A stretch of 64,000 bases of DNA from Chelonoidis abingdonii (Eukaryota > Chordata > Testudines > Testudinidae): NCBI RefSeq assembly GCF_003597395.2, contig NC_133776.1, forward strand, positions 39,041,744 through 39,105,743, read 5' to 3'. Each line of letters opens with the position of its first letter. Position 1 is the first letter of the stretch. Of this stretch, positions 34,387-45,968 are shown piece by piece. Both the position numbers and the translations under genes were made by a program. Under the pieces are notes generated by a model, which was not told the origin of the DNA, ran no database searches, and saw only the letters and a program-made list of their open reading frames with translations.

Positions 34387-34774
34387 CTCCCCTTTGTGTT
34401 ACTTCATTAAAGACATTAAAAGAGGTCTCTATCCATATCCAAATCAGATCCTGGCGGTCTGTAGCACACCCAAAGCACTACTCAGGGAAGCTCTAGTAGC
34501 TTTTTTACCCAGCGTGATTTTTACCCAGACAGACTCCGTCTTATCCATCCCATCACTTCTTATTTCATACAGTTCACCTCACATTGATTACAAGGCTACT
34601 CCACACCTTGGCCTTTCTTCCTGTCTTTTCTAAACAGCACATAGCCTTCAATACCCGTACTCCAGTCATGAGTACTATTCCACCAGGTTTCTTCTGTTAT
34701 TCCTATAATATCCGGTTTCACTTCCTGCACCAGTAGCTCCAGTTCCTCCATCTTGTTCCCTAGATGCCTAATTT

Positions 34775-34836
34775 TCTAAAGCGCTTTCTGATCTATGGAT
34801 GAAAAACACTCTAAGTGCTATATATTATTATTAATT
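34775..34836 (+). mobile_element. tRNA-derived SINE, right part (tail)
   Basis: 'ctaaagcgctttctgatcta' and 'tggatgaaaaacactctaag' followed by 'tgctatatattattatta' are the SINE tail, continuing the SINE broken at 31610. The two pieces together give one ordered SINE with the CR1 inserted between 'gatgatagattac' and 'taaagcgcttt'. Confidence 0.8.
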
Positions 34837-37597
34837 CGTTTTCTGCAACAACAGTGTGCTTAGACAAAAAGCCAATGGCATATGTAAGGAATCCTTCTCA
34901 GTTGTTTCTATCCCACACCCCCTGTACAAAGGTTTTCTTAGCCTATGCTACAGGACACAAATATTTTTATTTTAAATAATGAAGCCCTTTTGACTCCAAA
35001 AATGCTTGTGGAAGAGCAGGTTTCTCTTTCTTAATGCTGCAGTTTCAGTACTGGGGTGGGAAAGAGAAATTATCCACGCCAAAAATGTTGACATTTTGAA
35101 ATGAAATAATAAATGACTACTGGGCTGCCTGAAGCTTTGCACCAGATGAAGACCTGCCTCTCCATGTGTGCAAACCGCCACAGCTCCACTGAATCTAAGG
35201 CTGTCTAAACCCTTGACACTCATTCTCTGTAATGGAACCACCACCCAGCCTTAGCAGTCCCATAAATGGTGCCACTATAATTACCAGCATTCCTGATGAC
35301 ACTATGGTTGCAGAACTGTGAATATATCTTTCAGTCATCTCGTACTCTTTTGCAGCCATGTATTCTGCAGGAATTGCAATAAGCTAATTAATATTATAAT
35401 TAAGCTCCCTCCACCGTATGTATATATTTATATACTTATGCATTGAACAACCAGCTGCAAAAGAGACTAGAGTTAATAGTTTTACTCATGGTTTACAATA
35501 TTGTTGGCATGTTGACAGGAATGATTCCATTCACAATGAGTGTTTTTATGGAACCGATCCTATAACTGCAGAACTGATTATGTTCCTTTATGGAGGTCAG
35601 GCTTCATAACGCAAATGTTAATGAACATTTTGTATTAAAAACTAAATACAAAGACTGAATCATTTTTATTAGCAGCTTCTTTAATGAATACACTGTCCTT
35701 TGAACCCAAACAATTTAATCTTTAAGCAAATGAAGAAAACTAGAAAGCAAAACAAAAACCAGATTTTAAAATCTCAGAATCTTCCCCACACGATTGGATA
35801 GATTTTTAGCTATTGAGTCTTAGTGCCTATTGAATCTGGATCAGATTAAAAGCTTTTCCTTTAAAAAAAACAAACACAATGGAAGAGAAATAAATCTTCA
35901 AAAGAAAAACAATATTTTTGAAAAGATTTGAAAAAAGTACAATGAGATTTATTATTTTGCTACTGGAAAAATGTCAAGATGAGACCAAACTGCCAGTGAT
36001 ATAGATTATGTATTGTAGTGTATAATTTAAGCAGCAAGCAGTCTATAAAGTATTTCCAGCAGACTATCTTGTATAATGCAAGTTCACTAACAGAGACCAC
36101 CTAATCAGTCTTTTAATATGAATTCCACTGGAGATTTGAATTAAAGTTTGAATGCTAGTGGTTTACAGTCCATCAGTCTTTGAAATGATTAGACTTGTCT
36201 GCACTGCCTGGCTTTGAAACTCTATTATGATCCAGAATTAAACTATCAGAATATCCTAGCAGATGACTTTGATGAAAGATACTGCTTTTTTCTCACTGTG
36301 TAGGTTAGTCTCTGGAGACTAGCAAAACTGACTTTTTTATTTTTATTTTTATTTTCTCCCTTCTATTGCTTCTCATTACTAGTTTATTTTGTATTTTAAT
36401 GATACTCCCTTGTCTTACAATAAGATCTCATGTTAAGTTTGTAACTAATTTGGAGACTACTGAAAGATAGTGAGCAATGAGCTCTTTAATTCATATAGAT
36501 TTAAGTGTATGTATGAACTCTTTTTAAGTCCTTGCAGAATCTTTTTAGGCTACCATTGAATTCAATATATGAATCTATATTTCTTGGATCCAGTTTTATC
36601 ATTAATAACTTAATCCAAACCAAAACTGTATTTGGTCTCTCTTTACACCATATTGCACCAATTTTCATTTAAAAAAAAATAGTCCTACTACCTAAATCTG
36701 ATCTTTGCCCTCTGTTGCAAAATGATCCTATATATAAACTACCTGTCAGTTATATATTCTATGCAAAGTAATTTGAGTTGTTTTTTAATTATTAGATTTT
36801 TCATATTAGAATAAAAACATGGAAAGAAGGAAAATCGCTTACCAAGACATGATTATCTGTCTGATTAATAAATAAAAAATGAGCTTAATTGTGTAAACTT
36901 GATAAGAATTATTTTTCAACAATGTATAAAGTATAGATATGGTTTCATTTATATAATATCTTCAGGAATTTTGATTGTTTTGCTATCTTTTTTATGAGTA
37001 TATTTTATAAAATTTCTTACATAATTTAATTAGGATATTTTCTTTTGATAACTTTCATCAGTTGCAGCTGATAAGTAAGGCATGAATTCTTTGTTTCAAT
37101 ATCTGTTGTTTTCCAACTGTATTCATTGGTCAATTGCTAATATCTTTAATTGGTGTTCTAAATATCTCCAAAGACAAAACCACCAAATATGTATGAAATC
37201 TCATCATAGCTCAAATTTGGATGATGTTTAATATATTCCAGATAAAAGGTTCACTTTTGCAAGGTGTTGAATAGCTCCTGGAGGTGCTGAGCATCCTCCA
37301 TTCATCATGGATCAGAAAGAAGAATCTTGTTTATAATATGCAACTTGGTAGAATTCAATTTATCGGGTGTTTGAAAAAGCAAAGGACTAACTATTTGCAC
37401 GATTGTTACTGATATGCTCAAATATGAGACAACTAACCATTTTTAGGCTGCTAGGGCTGAATCCTGTATGCAAGATGTTGAGCAGTTCCTTAAGGTGCTG
37501 AGCACCCTCAGCTCTATGGACTTTGATAAATTAAACTACACCAACATGCACAATATGGGCAAAATTCTTCTTCCTGATCCAACCTGCAGATGTTCTT
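34837..37597. other. Long AT-rich DNA, nothing recognised
   Basis: No gene, RNA or repeat I can name over about 2.7 kb. Very AT-rich between 35850 and 37250. This may be single-copy intergenic or intronic DNA; parts could be conserved but composition alone does not show it. Confidence 0.5.
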
Positions 37598-37800
37598 GGA
37601 AGCAAGGTGGTCTAGTGAATCCTTATCATAAGACTGAGTTTCAGAAGGACCGAGGTTATGTTTTTGGGTCTGCCGTTGACTTTCTGTGTGACCTGGGCAA
37701 GTCATTTCACTCTGTGTACTTCATTTGCTCCACTTCTAAAAAGGAATAATAGTGATTGCCTATCTTTGTAAAGTGCTTTCAGCCTATGTTACAGGAGAAC
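37598..37800 (+). mobile_element. tRNA-derived SINE, near full length
   Basis: Head 'aaggtggtctagtgaatcct', then 'ggtctgccgttgactttctg', 'gtgacctgggcaagtcattt', 'ccacttctaaaaaggaataa' and the tail 'tttgtaaagtgctttcagcc'. The complete SINE order is present with moderate divergence. Confidence 0.85.
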
Positions 37801-38613
37801 TAAATGTAATATCCTACTATATCTGCATTTCTGCACTTGGCCATTCTGTGCCCATGGACTAAATGCATGGAAAGAAAATCCATCCTATGAGTAAAATCTC
37901 CATAATACAGTTGAGGAGAGAAACTCATTCACCCAATGTGATATTTGAGAGTCTTGCACATACTCTGAAAGACTTTCAAAAATGTTGACCCTCCTGAGCA
38001 TGTCATACCAGCCTGTGAGTGGAACACACAGTTTTGCATTTTTCCCTAAGAAAAAGGAATTTGTCACGTGGGTTTTTTATTTAATACAATGCATAAACTA
38101 AATATATAGATTATTTTCTAATTCATTGGATTGTTAGAGTTTTTAACTTTAAATATACAGAAACCCAGGAAAGGAGACTTGAAATCCTGAAAGGACACCG
38201 ACTTAATTCCTGAAAAAACACTCCGGAGTGGTGAGGAAACTGAGGCAGGGAAATGAATAGATTTGTATATTTGTCCAGATTTGTATATTTCTATATATGA
38301 GACATGAATGTCTAAAGCAAAGAGTGATTGTGTTAGAAAACTTGCAAAGTCCATTTGTTATGTGCTTCAACTATCTGTGTCCCAGGAGAGGTGAATGGTA
38401 AACCAGAGTATGGACAAGGTTGGAGGTTGAGGAAAGGGTGTTCTTAGACAACTGGAGTGTGTTGATGCATCAGCACTTGTCCAGGTCCATAAAGCACCTA
38501 GGCTGTGAAGCCCCTCTCTCATGAAAGGGGGAACAGATGGAGTCTGCGTGCAGGAAAAGTGCCAGAGAGAGGCAAAGATATAAATAGTACTGGAGCTTAT
38601 CCAAACCAAGGGA
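37801..38613. other. Unannotated DNA, nothing recognised
   Basis: No gene, RNA or clear repeat. Short frames on both strands lack domains. Confidence 0.45.
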
Positions 38614-38832
38614 AAGTCATTAGGAAAAACTTCCTAACTGTAAGGGTAGTGAAGCACTGGAACAAATTACCTAGGGAATTTATGGAATCTCTGTTGGAGT
38701 TTTTAAGAACAGGTTAAACAAACACCTGTCTCAGGAGTGGTCTACATAATACTTAGTCCTGCCTCAGTGCAGGGAATTGGACTAGATGACCTATCAAAGT
38801 CCTTTGCAGCCCTTCATTTCATGATTCTGTGA
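38614..38832 (+). mobile_element. CR1 LINE 3' end fragment
   Basis: 'taggaaaaacttcctaactg' followed by 'aagcactggaacaaattacc', 'aacacctgtctcaggagtgg', 'actagatgacctatcaaagt' and a terminal 'atgattctgtga' form a clean CR1 3' end in forward orientation. About 220 bp remain; the rest was lost by 5' truncation. The 70-codon frame over its left part is the UTR read through. Confidence 0.9.
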
Positions 38833-38944
38833 TATCTAGTATGTGTCTTGGTGTATTCACTTTAGCCTAATATCAATGGACCATTTTAGTTCTTGCACTG
38901 AGTTCTTATTTACTGAACATTATAGGCATAGTTACATAATGATC

Positions 38945-39060
38945 CAATGATACAATTACTGGAACTAATTCTACTTTCAGTTAAATCTGTGTAAATGTAG
39001 TATAACGCCATTAATGTCAATAGATTTACTCTGGAAATGTTTCACTTGTGGAAAGGAGAT
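38945..39060. mobile_element. Palindromic MITE fragment
   Basis: 'ctgtgtaaatgtagtataac' then 'gccattaatgtcaatagatt' and 'tactctgg' match the gtgtaaat / cattgacttcaatgg MITE group, with diverged arms. Confidence 0.45.
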
Positions 39061-41785
39061 CAGAATCTGACTTGCTGGAAGACTGTGAAGACCAGAGGAG
39101 GAACCCACAAAAAAGATACCAATCATTCATTCCATAATGTGGAAAAGAGTGAGATGTTTGGTAGTAGTATCCTCACTGCTGTACTTGAAAAAATGCAGTG
39201 TGTAGAGAATCCTGGTGCTCAAACAGAAAGGAGTCGGGAGAGACCCACTTGTGTCTGGGTTTCCTGTTCCTTCATTCACTGAATGGTGTCAGGACTTCTT
39301 TAGCCTCTTTAAATCCATACAGACTCACTAATGCATTTTGCCCTTGTGGTAACAGTAGGATCATGATATGTTTGCTCCAAAGGGCTAACAAATGAGTTCA
39401 TATTAGCTTTCATTTATGCTAGGTAACAAATATAACAGACATTGAAATGTGTGCTCTGGCTTGCTACGGTTGGCTCCAAAAGGGGCCTTAGATATAGTGG
39501 AAAGGGACCTGACTCCTTTATTCTAGGAATGGCTATTGCTGTAGTTGTCTCATAGCTAGTACAGCAGTTGAGCTGTCTCAATTAAGACTGATATACAGTG
39601 ATGTTTGGAAAATGGATTAGTCCAACCAGGAGGGGAAAATGTTCTGTCCCGTGTGCATGGGAGAATAGCGAATGCACACAAAACTGGTGTTTGTGGAAGG
39701 GGTTGGGGAGTAAGGAATGGAGGCTTCCTGTTCAGCTGTAGTTGGGAGTGAGTCCTGCAATGTTCTCCAGCCAAGCCCAGGATAAAGGGGAAGCCATCTT
39801 CATTTCCTAGGAGGCTCAAGTTATTGTCCCCAGAGAGTTCTTAGTCAACACAAAGCAACTCATGGCTCTGAGCATGTGGTACTGGAACTTGAGATGAAAA
39901 CACCATACTAAATTTCAGTCTCCCTCTCCCTGCCCCCGGTGAATTGTTCCTCCTTGAGCTGAAGGCCCTTTGCAGCTGCAGCATTTTGTCTGAACTTGAC
40001 CTGCCAATGTCTGGACAGCACTAACACTTATGTCTCAGCCTGACATCCCCAAGGATACTTGAATTGTGCCCTCTGACAGTATTTCTGTGAGTTGTGTTCC
40101 AACTGAACACGAGGCATGGATGATTCACTTAAAGGCAATATGTCTTTGAGAAATACTCCAAAATCATATTACCTTAAATAATACCTATTTATACTGTTGT
40201 TTACAAGGCTAAAGAAAGTTTCAAAAGACAGAAATTCTATTCCCAAGGTAGATTTGCTCAATAGGATGAAAATGTGTACATATAGGAAAGTGCTAAGATG
40301 TAACTGATAGGGTAAATTGTTAGAAGACTCAAACCATGAAATCATCTTTGTTTCAAAGCTGGAAAACACAGCTGATATGTACTTGGGGCCCACTGAATCT
40401 TCTTCCTTTTTAATCCCATGTTACAGGAGTGATTTAGATATGTATGTATGTAAATAGCTAACAGATGGCATTCAAGAACATGTAGTACAGTTTCTGGGTT
40501 TTGTAGAACTGATCATGCTTATTACTGTGCACTGTAAATGGCTTCCTCTGGTTGGTCCTGATAATGCCTCCTAACAACCTCTTGAAGAAAGGTAGGTCAC
40601 ATCTCTGCCTGGGAATATTTACATAGGCCGTGTTCTCACCCCTTGTTCAGGGATGAATTGAATCTTCCATGAACCTTCTGGAGCATGTGACACTCCCAAG
40701 GGCATAGGCTTCAGGCCATGTACCTGCTCTGGCTGGGCATGAAGGAGGGAGTATTTTGCATGTCCTGAAGGACTGGCTGCAGGTGTGCTCCTCCTGCATG
40801 GTGGAGAGTTCTGGGAAATGTGCTACCTCCCTGAGCGGGGAGTAATATGCTGAGTAAACCCTACCTGTATTAAGTGAAGTCCTATTGAGCAAGATGTGTA
40901 CGTTTAAACTAGAAGATGAAACTGGTTGAAGCAGAAGGCTTTCTGAGCAGAAATGAGAGGCTTGTTGCTTATGGATCATCTCAGCTGGTTGTATACAAAC
41001 TTTGAGGTGGCAGAAAACATTTTAAAAGGCAGGGACAACACCAAGGTAACTGAGGAATTTAGTAAGAGAGTGAAAATGAAGGCAGATGAGTTAGGGAATA
41101 TAACTGGTCAGCAAAGTAGCAGTCAGAGGCTTTTCATCTTAAGTAGGAGAAGATTGACTTGACCAGATGGAGACGAGGAGAAGAAATATTGCTGTCATCC
41201 AAAACAGAGAGACTATTACTTGAGAGACTGATCTGTAAAGAAAAAACAACAAATCCTAAAGTGTTTGTGTTGGAAATGGGAAGCTGCAGAAGCAACATAT
41301 GACTATAGGTAGAGTTTATGGATAAACTAGGTAAACTAGAGGAAAGAAACTACCAGTGTGTATCACTGGGTGATCCCTGTCATGTCTCTCTTATATTATG
41401 TATGTTGTACAGAGAAAGAGTTAAATATTTTTGTAACAATACTTTGCTCTTCAGTAGTAGTATGTTTTTTTTCAGAGGGTCTCAAAGCACTTTGCAAATA
41501 TTTGATAAAAAGGCTGAATATACAGAATCAGACTAGGAGGACAAGGAAGAGTGTAATAAATAGCACAATGGGATGAAGTCAATTACTATACCCTCATGGA
41601 TATAACAAGCCTCTTCATTCTTCATCGGGAAACAGTGAATCAGGCCATGGGGATTCATTCTGCATTAGAAGTAGTTTTGCAGTCACTTTAATGATGATTT
41701 CTTATTTGTTCTGTTCTTCCAAAATACTTCTAGGTCATGAGTAACAGGATGCCTTGTTCTTAGCTCATACCTAGGAGCATAGGAC
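39061..41785. other. Single-copy-like DNA, nothing recognised
   Basis: About 2.7 kb without gene signature. A short 'ggtctcaaagcactttgcaa' phrase at 41478-41497 is probably a SINE tail remnant in minus orientation. Confidence 0.45.
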
Positions 41786-41870
41786 TAGATCCTCAGTTGG
41801 CTTGCATAATTGACAGAGCTCTATTGAACTCTATGGAGCTATGCCAATTTATCCCTGCTAAGGCTCTGGC
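41786..41870. mobile_element. Palindromic MITE (AGATCCTCAGTTGG group)
   Basis: Arms 'tagatcctcagttggcttgc' and (inverted) 'atgccaatttatccctgcta' plus 'aggctctgg', around the centre 'gagctctattgaactctatg'. Same group as 8841. Confidence 0.55.
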
Positions 41871-42797
41871 ACATATTCTCTTGCCAGATGCCTTAAGTAC
41901 TCATGAGTTAACATGTGCAATTCAAGCAGGGAATTTCAGGACTTGGAATAAAAACAAGTTCCTAAAATTTGATTTTTATTATCCAGCCCAGTCATACCAA
42001 TGACTCACTCCATATTGCATTGGAATTTCAGTGTGAACTATGAGTGATGTTCCATCCTGCACAGTGGACTCCTTTTCCCTATATGGTTCTCAATATGGGA
42101 CCAGGACAATAGCCACAAGGTGATTAAAGTTATGGGAACATTTAATTAAAAAAACTAAGCTGTTTCCTGAGGTCTTTAGTCAGAGAAAGCTGCCATTGAA
42201 GTTAATAGGATTTTGCTTTGGATAAGGACTATATCATCATGCTCAAAACACCACTCATTCTTTGACTGCAAAAAGTTCCATATAATTCCTCTAACATTTT
42301 GTTTCATAAATAAGAAGTCTCAATGGAAGCCTTGAGTGGTGATACAGATAAATGTAGATACAGAAATGGCTGATAGGTTGGAGGGAATTGGTTTGGCTCT
42401 ACAGCTGACAATAGTTGGAATGTCTGGAGGACAGCTGAATTTATTTTTCAGTTAAGAACTGCATAATATTCTGTCCACCAAGTAGCACAGACATCAATAA
42501 GAAGTTGTGCCACCAGTTCTCTCCCTCCCCTAGTAGAAATTATTATGGTAATACATGAGCACTAAAACCTTACCATTTCCCAGTTATACTGAACTTGTTG
42601 TTACTCCAGACTTCTCCCAGCTTCAAAAACAATTCACAGGCTGAAGAATGATGAACATAAGTCTGAAAGCACTTGGATGTGTTGCTATACCTCTAAACTC
42701 AGGGACTGTGACTTGTGCTTTTCTTCTCCATCTCTTAATAATTGCTTTTCTTTTATTTTCCTTCTGTCCTTCAAGACCAATAAGATGCTTTTAGAAG
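41871..42797. other. AT-rich DNA, nothing recognised
   Basis: A short 'ccattgaagttaataggatt' near 42191 may be a MITE core. No gene seen. Confidence 0.45.
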
Positions 42798-43699
42798 ATT
42801 CATAAATTTGAAGTCCAGAAGGAACCATTATGATTATCTATTGTAGTCTGACCTTTCCTGCATGACACTGGTTAAAGAACCTCACCCAGTGAACTCTACA
42901 TCAAACCCATAACTTCTGTTTGAGTTATAGCATGTCTTTTTGAAAGGAATCTAGTCTTGATTTAAAGACTTCAAATACCAGAAGTTCCACTAGATAAGTT
43001 GTTCCAATGGTTAATTAACATCACTGTTAAAAGTGTGCACCTTATTTCTAAGCTGAATTTGTCTGGTTTCTGCTTCCAACCACTGGATCTTGTTCTGCCT
43101 TTCTTTACTTAATTAAATAGCTGTCCTTTCAGCAATCTCTTCCCCATGTAGGAACTTCTACACTTCTACCTTCTCTTGGATAAATCAAATAGATTGTGCT
43201 TCTTAAGTATCTCTTTATAAGGCATGTTTTCAAGACCTTAGATTATTCTTATGTTCTTTTCAAAATCTTTTTCAATTTCTCAGTATCTCTTTTGAAGTAT
43301 GGACAGCAGAACTGGACATAGTATTACAGTAATGGTCTCCCCAATGCTGAATACAGATGTAATACCATCTGCTCACTCCTATCGATTCTCTCCTGCTTAT
43401 ACATCCAAGGATCACATTTGTTCTCAGCTACAGCATTGTAACTGGAGTTCCAGTTCAGTTGATTATCCACTAGTACCCCTAGTCCTTCTCGATTTAGCAG
43501 CGTTATGGGCTAGAGTCCCCAGTCTTGTAAGCGTGGCCTATGTTCTATGACCATTCATTTGGCTGCATTAAAATGCATGTTGTTTAAATTATCCCACCTG
43601 ATTAAGAAATCCAGGTCATCTTGAATAAATGACATGTCCCCATCATTATTTACCACTCCACTAATTCCGATACTTGATAAAGATATTGGCTAGCATTGC

Positions 43700-43729
43700 A
43701 TCCAGAACAGACCCCTGCGGAATCCCACT
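43700..43729 (-). pseudogene. CR1 reverse-transcriptase motif remnant (SGIPQGSVLD)
   Basis: Ten in-frame codons on the minus strand match the CR1 RT consensus around P-Q-G-S-V-L. Downstream codons read A-M-L-A-N-I-F-I, then stops appear. It marks the RT domain of the old CR1 but is non-functional. Confidence 0.75.
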
Positions 43730-44415
43730 AGAAATTCCCTCATTATGTGACAATTCCTCATGTGCATTTATTTTTGAGAACTATCAGTTATCCAGTTTTA
43801 AATTCATTTAATATGGCTTACACTTATTTGTTACAGTGAAATTTTTATCAAAAAATGTCACGTGGGACTAAGACAAATGACTTACACAAATGTAAGTATA
43901 TTATGTCAACATAATTTCATTTATCAGCCAAAATTATTAGTTGTCAAAAAATAGTTTGACATATTTTCCATGAAACCATATTGATTGGTGTCAATTATTG
44001 TACCATCCTTTATTTTTTTACTGTTTGCATCCTATATCATTATCATGACATTAGTTTATTCCTGTCCTTTGGGTCTTCTCATGTTCCAAGAATTATTAAA
44101 TGAATGTTAAGCTTCAGAGAGCCCTGACAACATTTTTATACTCTTGATGCAAGTTGTCTGACTCTGCAAATTTAAAAAATATTTAACTTTTAACAGCTGC
44201 TGTTTAACATCCTCCCCAGTTACTGATGGAATAGGAACTATTTCATTATCACTGTAAGATATACTTGTCATGGTGCATCTTTCCAAATATAGAACAGAAA
44301 TATTGATTAAATGCTTCTGTCTTTTGTACATCATGACTGACAATTTTTAACCATCCTTATCTAATCAACTTTGTACTATTGATAGGATTTTGTCTGTTCC
44401 TGATTTATTTAAATA

Positions 44416-44538
44416 GGGTGACCAGATGTCCCGATTTTATAGGTACAGTCCTGATTTTGGGGTCTTTTTCTTACATAGGCTCCTATTATCTCTACCCCCT
44501 GTCCAGATTTTTCACATTTGCTGTCTGGTAACCCTATG
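44416..44538. mobile_element. Miniature hAT-type element (123 bp) nested in CR1, exact 8-bp TSD
   Basis: Starts GGGTGACCAGATGTCCCGAT; the right end contains 'ctgtctggtaaccctatg', whose reverse (ATAGGGTTACCAGACAG) pairs with the left terminus. It is flanked on both sides by TTTAAATA (44408-44415 and 44539-44546), a perfect 8-bp duplication. The surrounding CR1 sequence continues across the two sides. The element is a frequent turtle MITE ('ggtgaccagatgtcccgatt'). No coding capacity. Confidence 0.9.
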
Positions 44539-45104
44539 TTTAAATATTCCTTCTTGTGGTTCTTAACTCTTCTGGCTATAGAATTTTCATTGATGCTTTA
44601 AGCTTCCCTTATCAATTGTCTCCATATCCTAACTACTGATTTGTACTCATTACTGTCATTGGTTTCATTTGCTAGATATTAATTTTTTGTTGTTGCTGGT
44701 CTTGTCTCCCCTTTCAACCAAGATATTATTTGTACCCAAAGAAGTCTTGCTTTGTGATAACATATTTGTATTTTTGGGCATTCTTAAACAATTCCCAATT
44801 ATTCACATTCATATGTTAAAATGTTTTCTTCTCACTCAACTTTGCTAATGATTCTTTTCAGCTTTGGGAAATTGGCTTCTTTAAAGCACCAATAATATAT
44901 ATTTCTTGTTGCACCTAACGCAGCCATCAATTTTTATTTCTATGATCAGTTCATTTTAATCTATCAGAGGTCTAATATAAAATTATCCCAAATTGATATA
45001 TTGCTTTAGGGTAGTCAGCGCACTGAGGAATTCTAGAGTGGAGCACATGGAGGATATTCAAGTCTGTAATCAGCACTTCTGCTTCCTGAGGTACTTGGAG
45101 ACAG

Positions 45105-45235
45105 ATTTTTTTAAAAGTATGTAGGCTGCCTTAAGATCTAGATAAGCTCCTAGGCGCTTTTGAAGGATTTTTTAAAAAATGCCTAGACGCTGATCTGAAT
45201 CTTTAGGTGCTTAAAGACCTTTCAAAATCTGGGCA
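45105..45235. mobile_element. MITE of the 'aaatgcctag / ctttcaaaatctgggc' group
   Basis: 'gctcctaggcgcttttgaag', 'aaatgcctagacgctgatct', 'ctttaggtgcttaaagacct' and 'ttcaaaatctgggcatagg' follow the known order of a palindromic sauropsid MITE. Its relatives here are at 26495 and 59938. Confidence 0.6.
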
Positions 45236-45884
45236 TAGGTCAGGCCAGACTCAGGATACTGTCATAGATTGCCTCCTTTCAATGGTGACTGGCTTTACTG
45301 CAGTAATAGGTGACCCAAAAATCAGGCCAGTAATTAGATGTCTATGTGACATCACTAGGCCTCTCATAGTGCCTTATCCCAGGGACTCTCAAATGTTTTA
45401 ATAGTTTTGATCATACCTTTTATAGACAGTTTGTCTCAGTGATCACCTTCCCCCACCTTCACCCATTCACAATTCCATAGACTTTGTTCCCATTAATGAT
45501 CTCCTATCTTTCATGTGTCAATTACAGAAATTTGATTATGTGGAAAAGTAACATAAGATGCATTTTAATGCAACTTGGCAAGTGGAAACCAGAAGAAAGT
45601 TAGCATGTGACCATGTAGTTCTCTGCAGACTATCAGCAGATGCTCTGTACACCTGCTGCTGTGGTCCACTGACCACAGTTTTACACTCACTGCCTTATGA
45701 TGTTGGTACAGAACATTTTTTTTTTGAGAGTGACAAAAAAGGGCAAGCAATATTGAATTTACGAAATGTAACAGATATTCCATAGCAGTCAAGCCTAAAT
45801 TCAGACATCTCCATAATTCTTTCTCACTTTGCAGAATATACACTGCATGTCCTGTGGCATTTATGCCCCAATTCAGCTTGGTAC
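45236..45884. other. Unannotated DNA, nothing recognised
   Basis: Frames at 45558-45785 (plus) and 45565-45924 (minus, 119 codons) overlap and lack domains; the minus frame runs into the following MITE. Confidence 0.45.
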
Positions 45885-45968
45885 TTAAACATATGCCTAC
45901 CATGGCTTCAATGAGACTGCTCACAGTTACAATTGGGCATGTACATAAGCATCTTGCTCAGTCACAGC
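45885..45968. mobile_element. Palindromic MITE fragment
   Basis: 'tacttaaacatatgcctacc', 'ggcttcaatgagactgctca' and 'ggcatgtacataagcatctt' match the group at 6775. Confidence 0.5.

Larger units (their letters stand above)
31611..34774 (-). mobile_element. CR1 LINE, minus strand, about 3.2 kb, 5'-truncated and non-functional
   Basis: On the plus strand it opens with three TCATAGAC/TCATAGGT units, the reverse of the CR1 3' terminal microsatellite, then 'ggtcagaagggaccaatatg', the 3' UTR, and successively RT, linker and endonuclease regions up to about 34774. Coding remnants on the minus strand: endonuclease fragment at 34156-34386, linker at 33795-34022, and an RT fragment at 32723-32980. Many small insertions and deletions break the frame, and a 14-G run (32732-32745) sits inside. 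A full CR1 encodes endonuclease plus RT in ORF2; the endonuclease start and ORF1 are missing here. Confidence 0.9.
42798..45004 (-). mobile_element. Older CR1 LINE, minus strand, about 2.2 kb
   Basis: On the plus strand it begins 'attcataaatttgaagtcca' and 'gaaggaaccattatgattat', the reverse of a CR1 3' end, and runs through UTR and RT into upstream ORF2. At 43700-43729 the minus strand reads SGIPQGSVLD, the conserved RT motif that precedes the catalytic box; the F-A-D-D box that should follow is not recognisable. Stops and frameshifts are frequent. Its divergence exceeds that of the 31611-34774 copy, suggesting an older subfamily. It is interrupted by the element at 44416. Confidence 0.85.
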
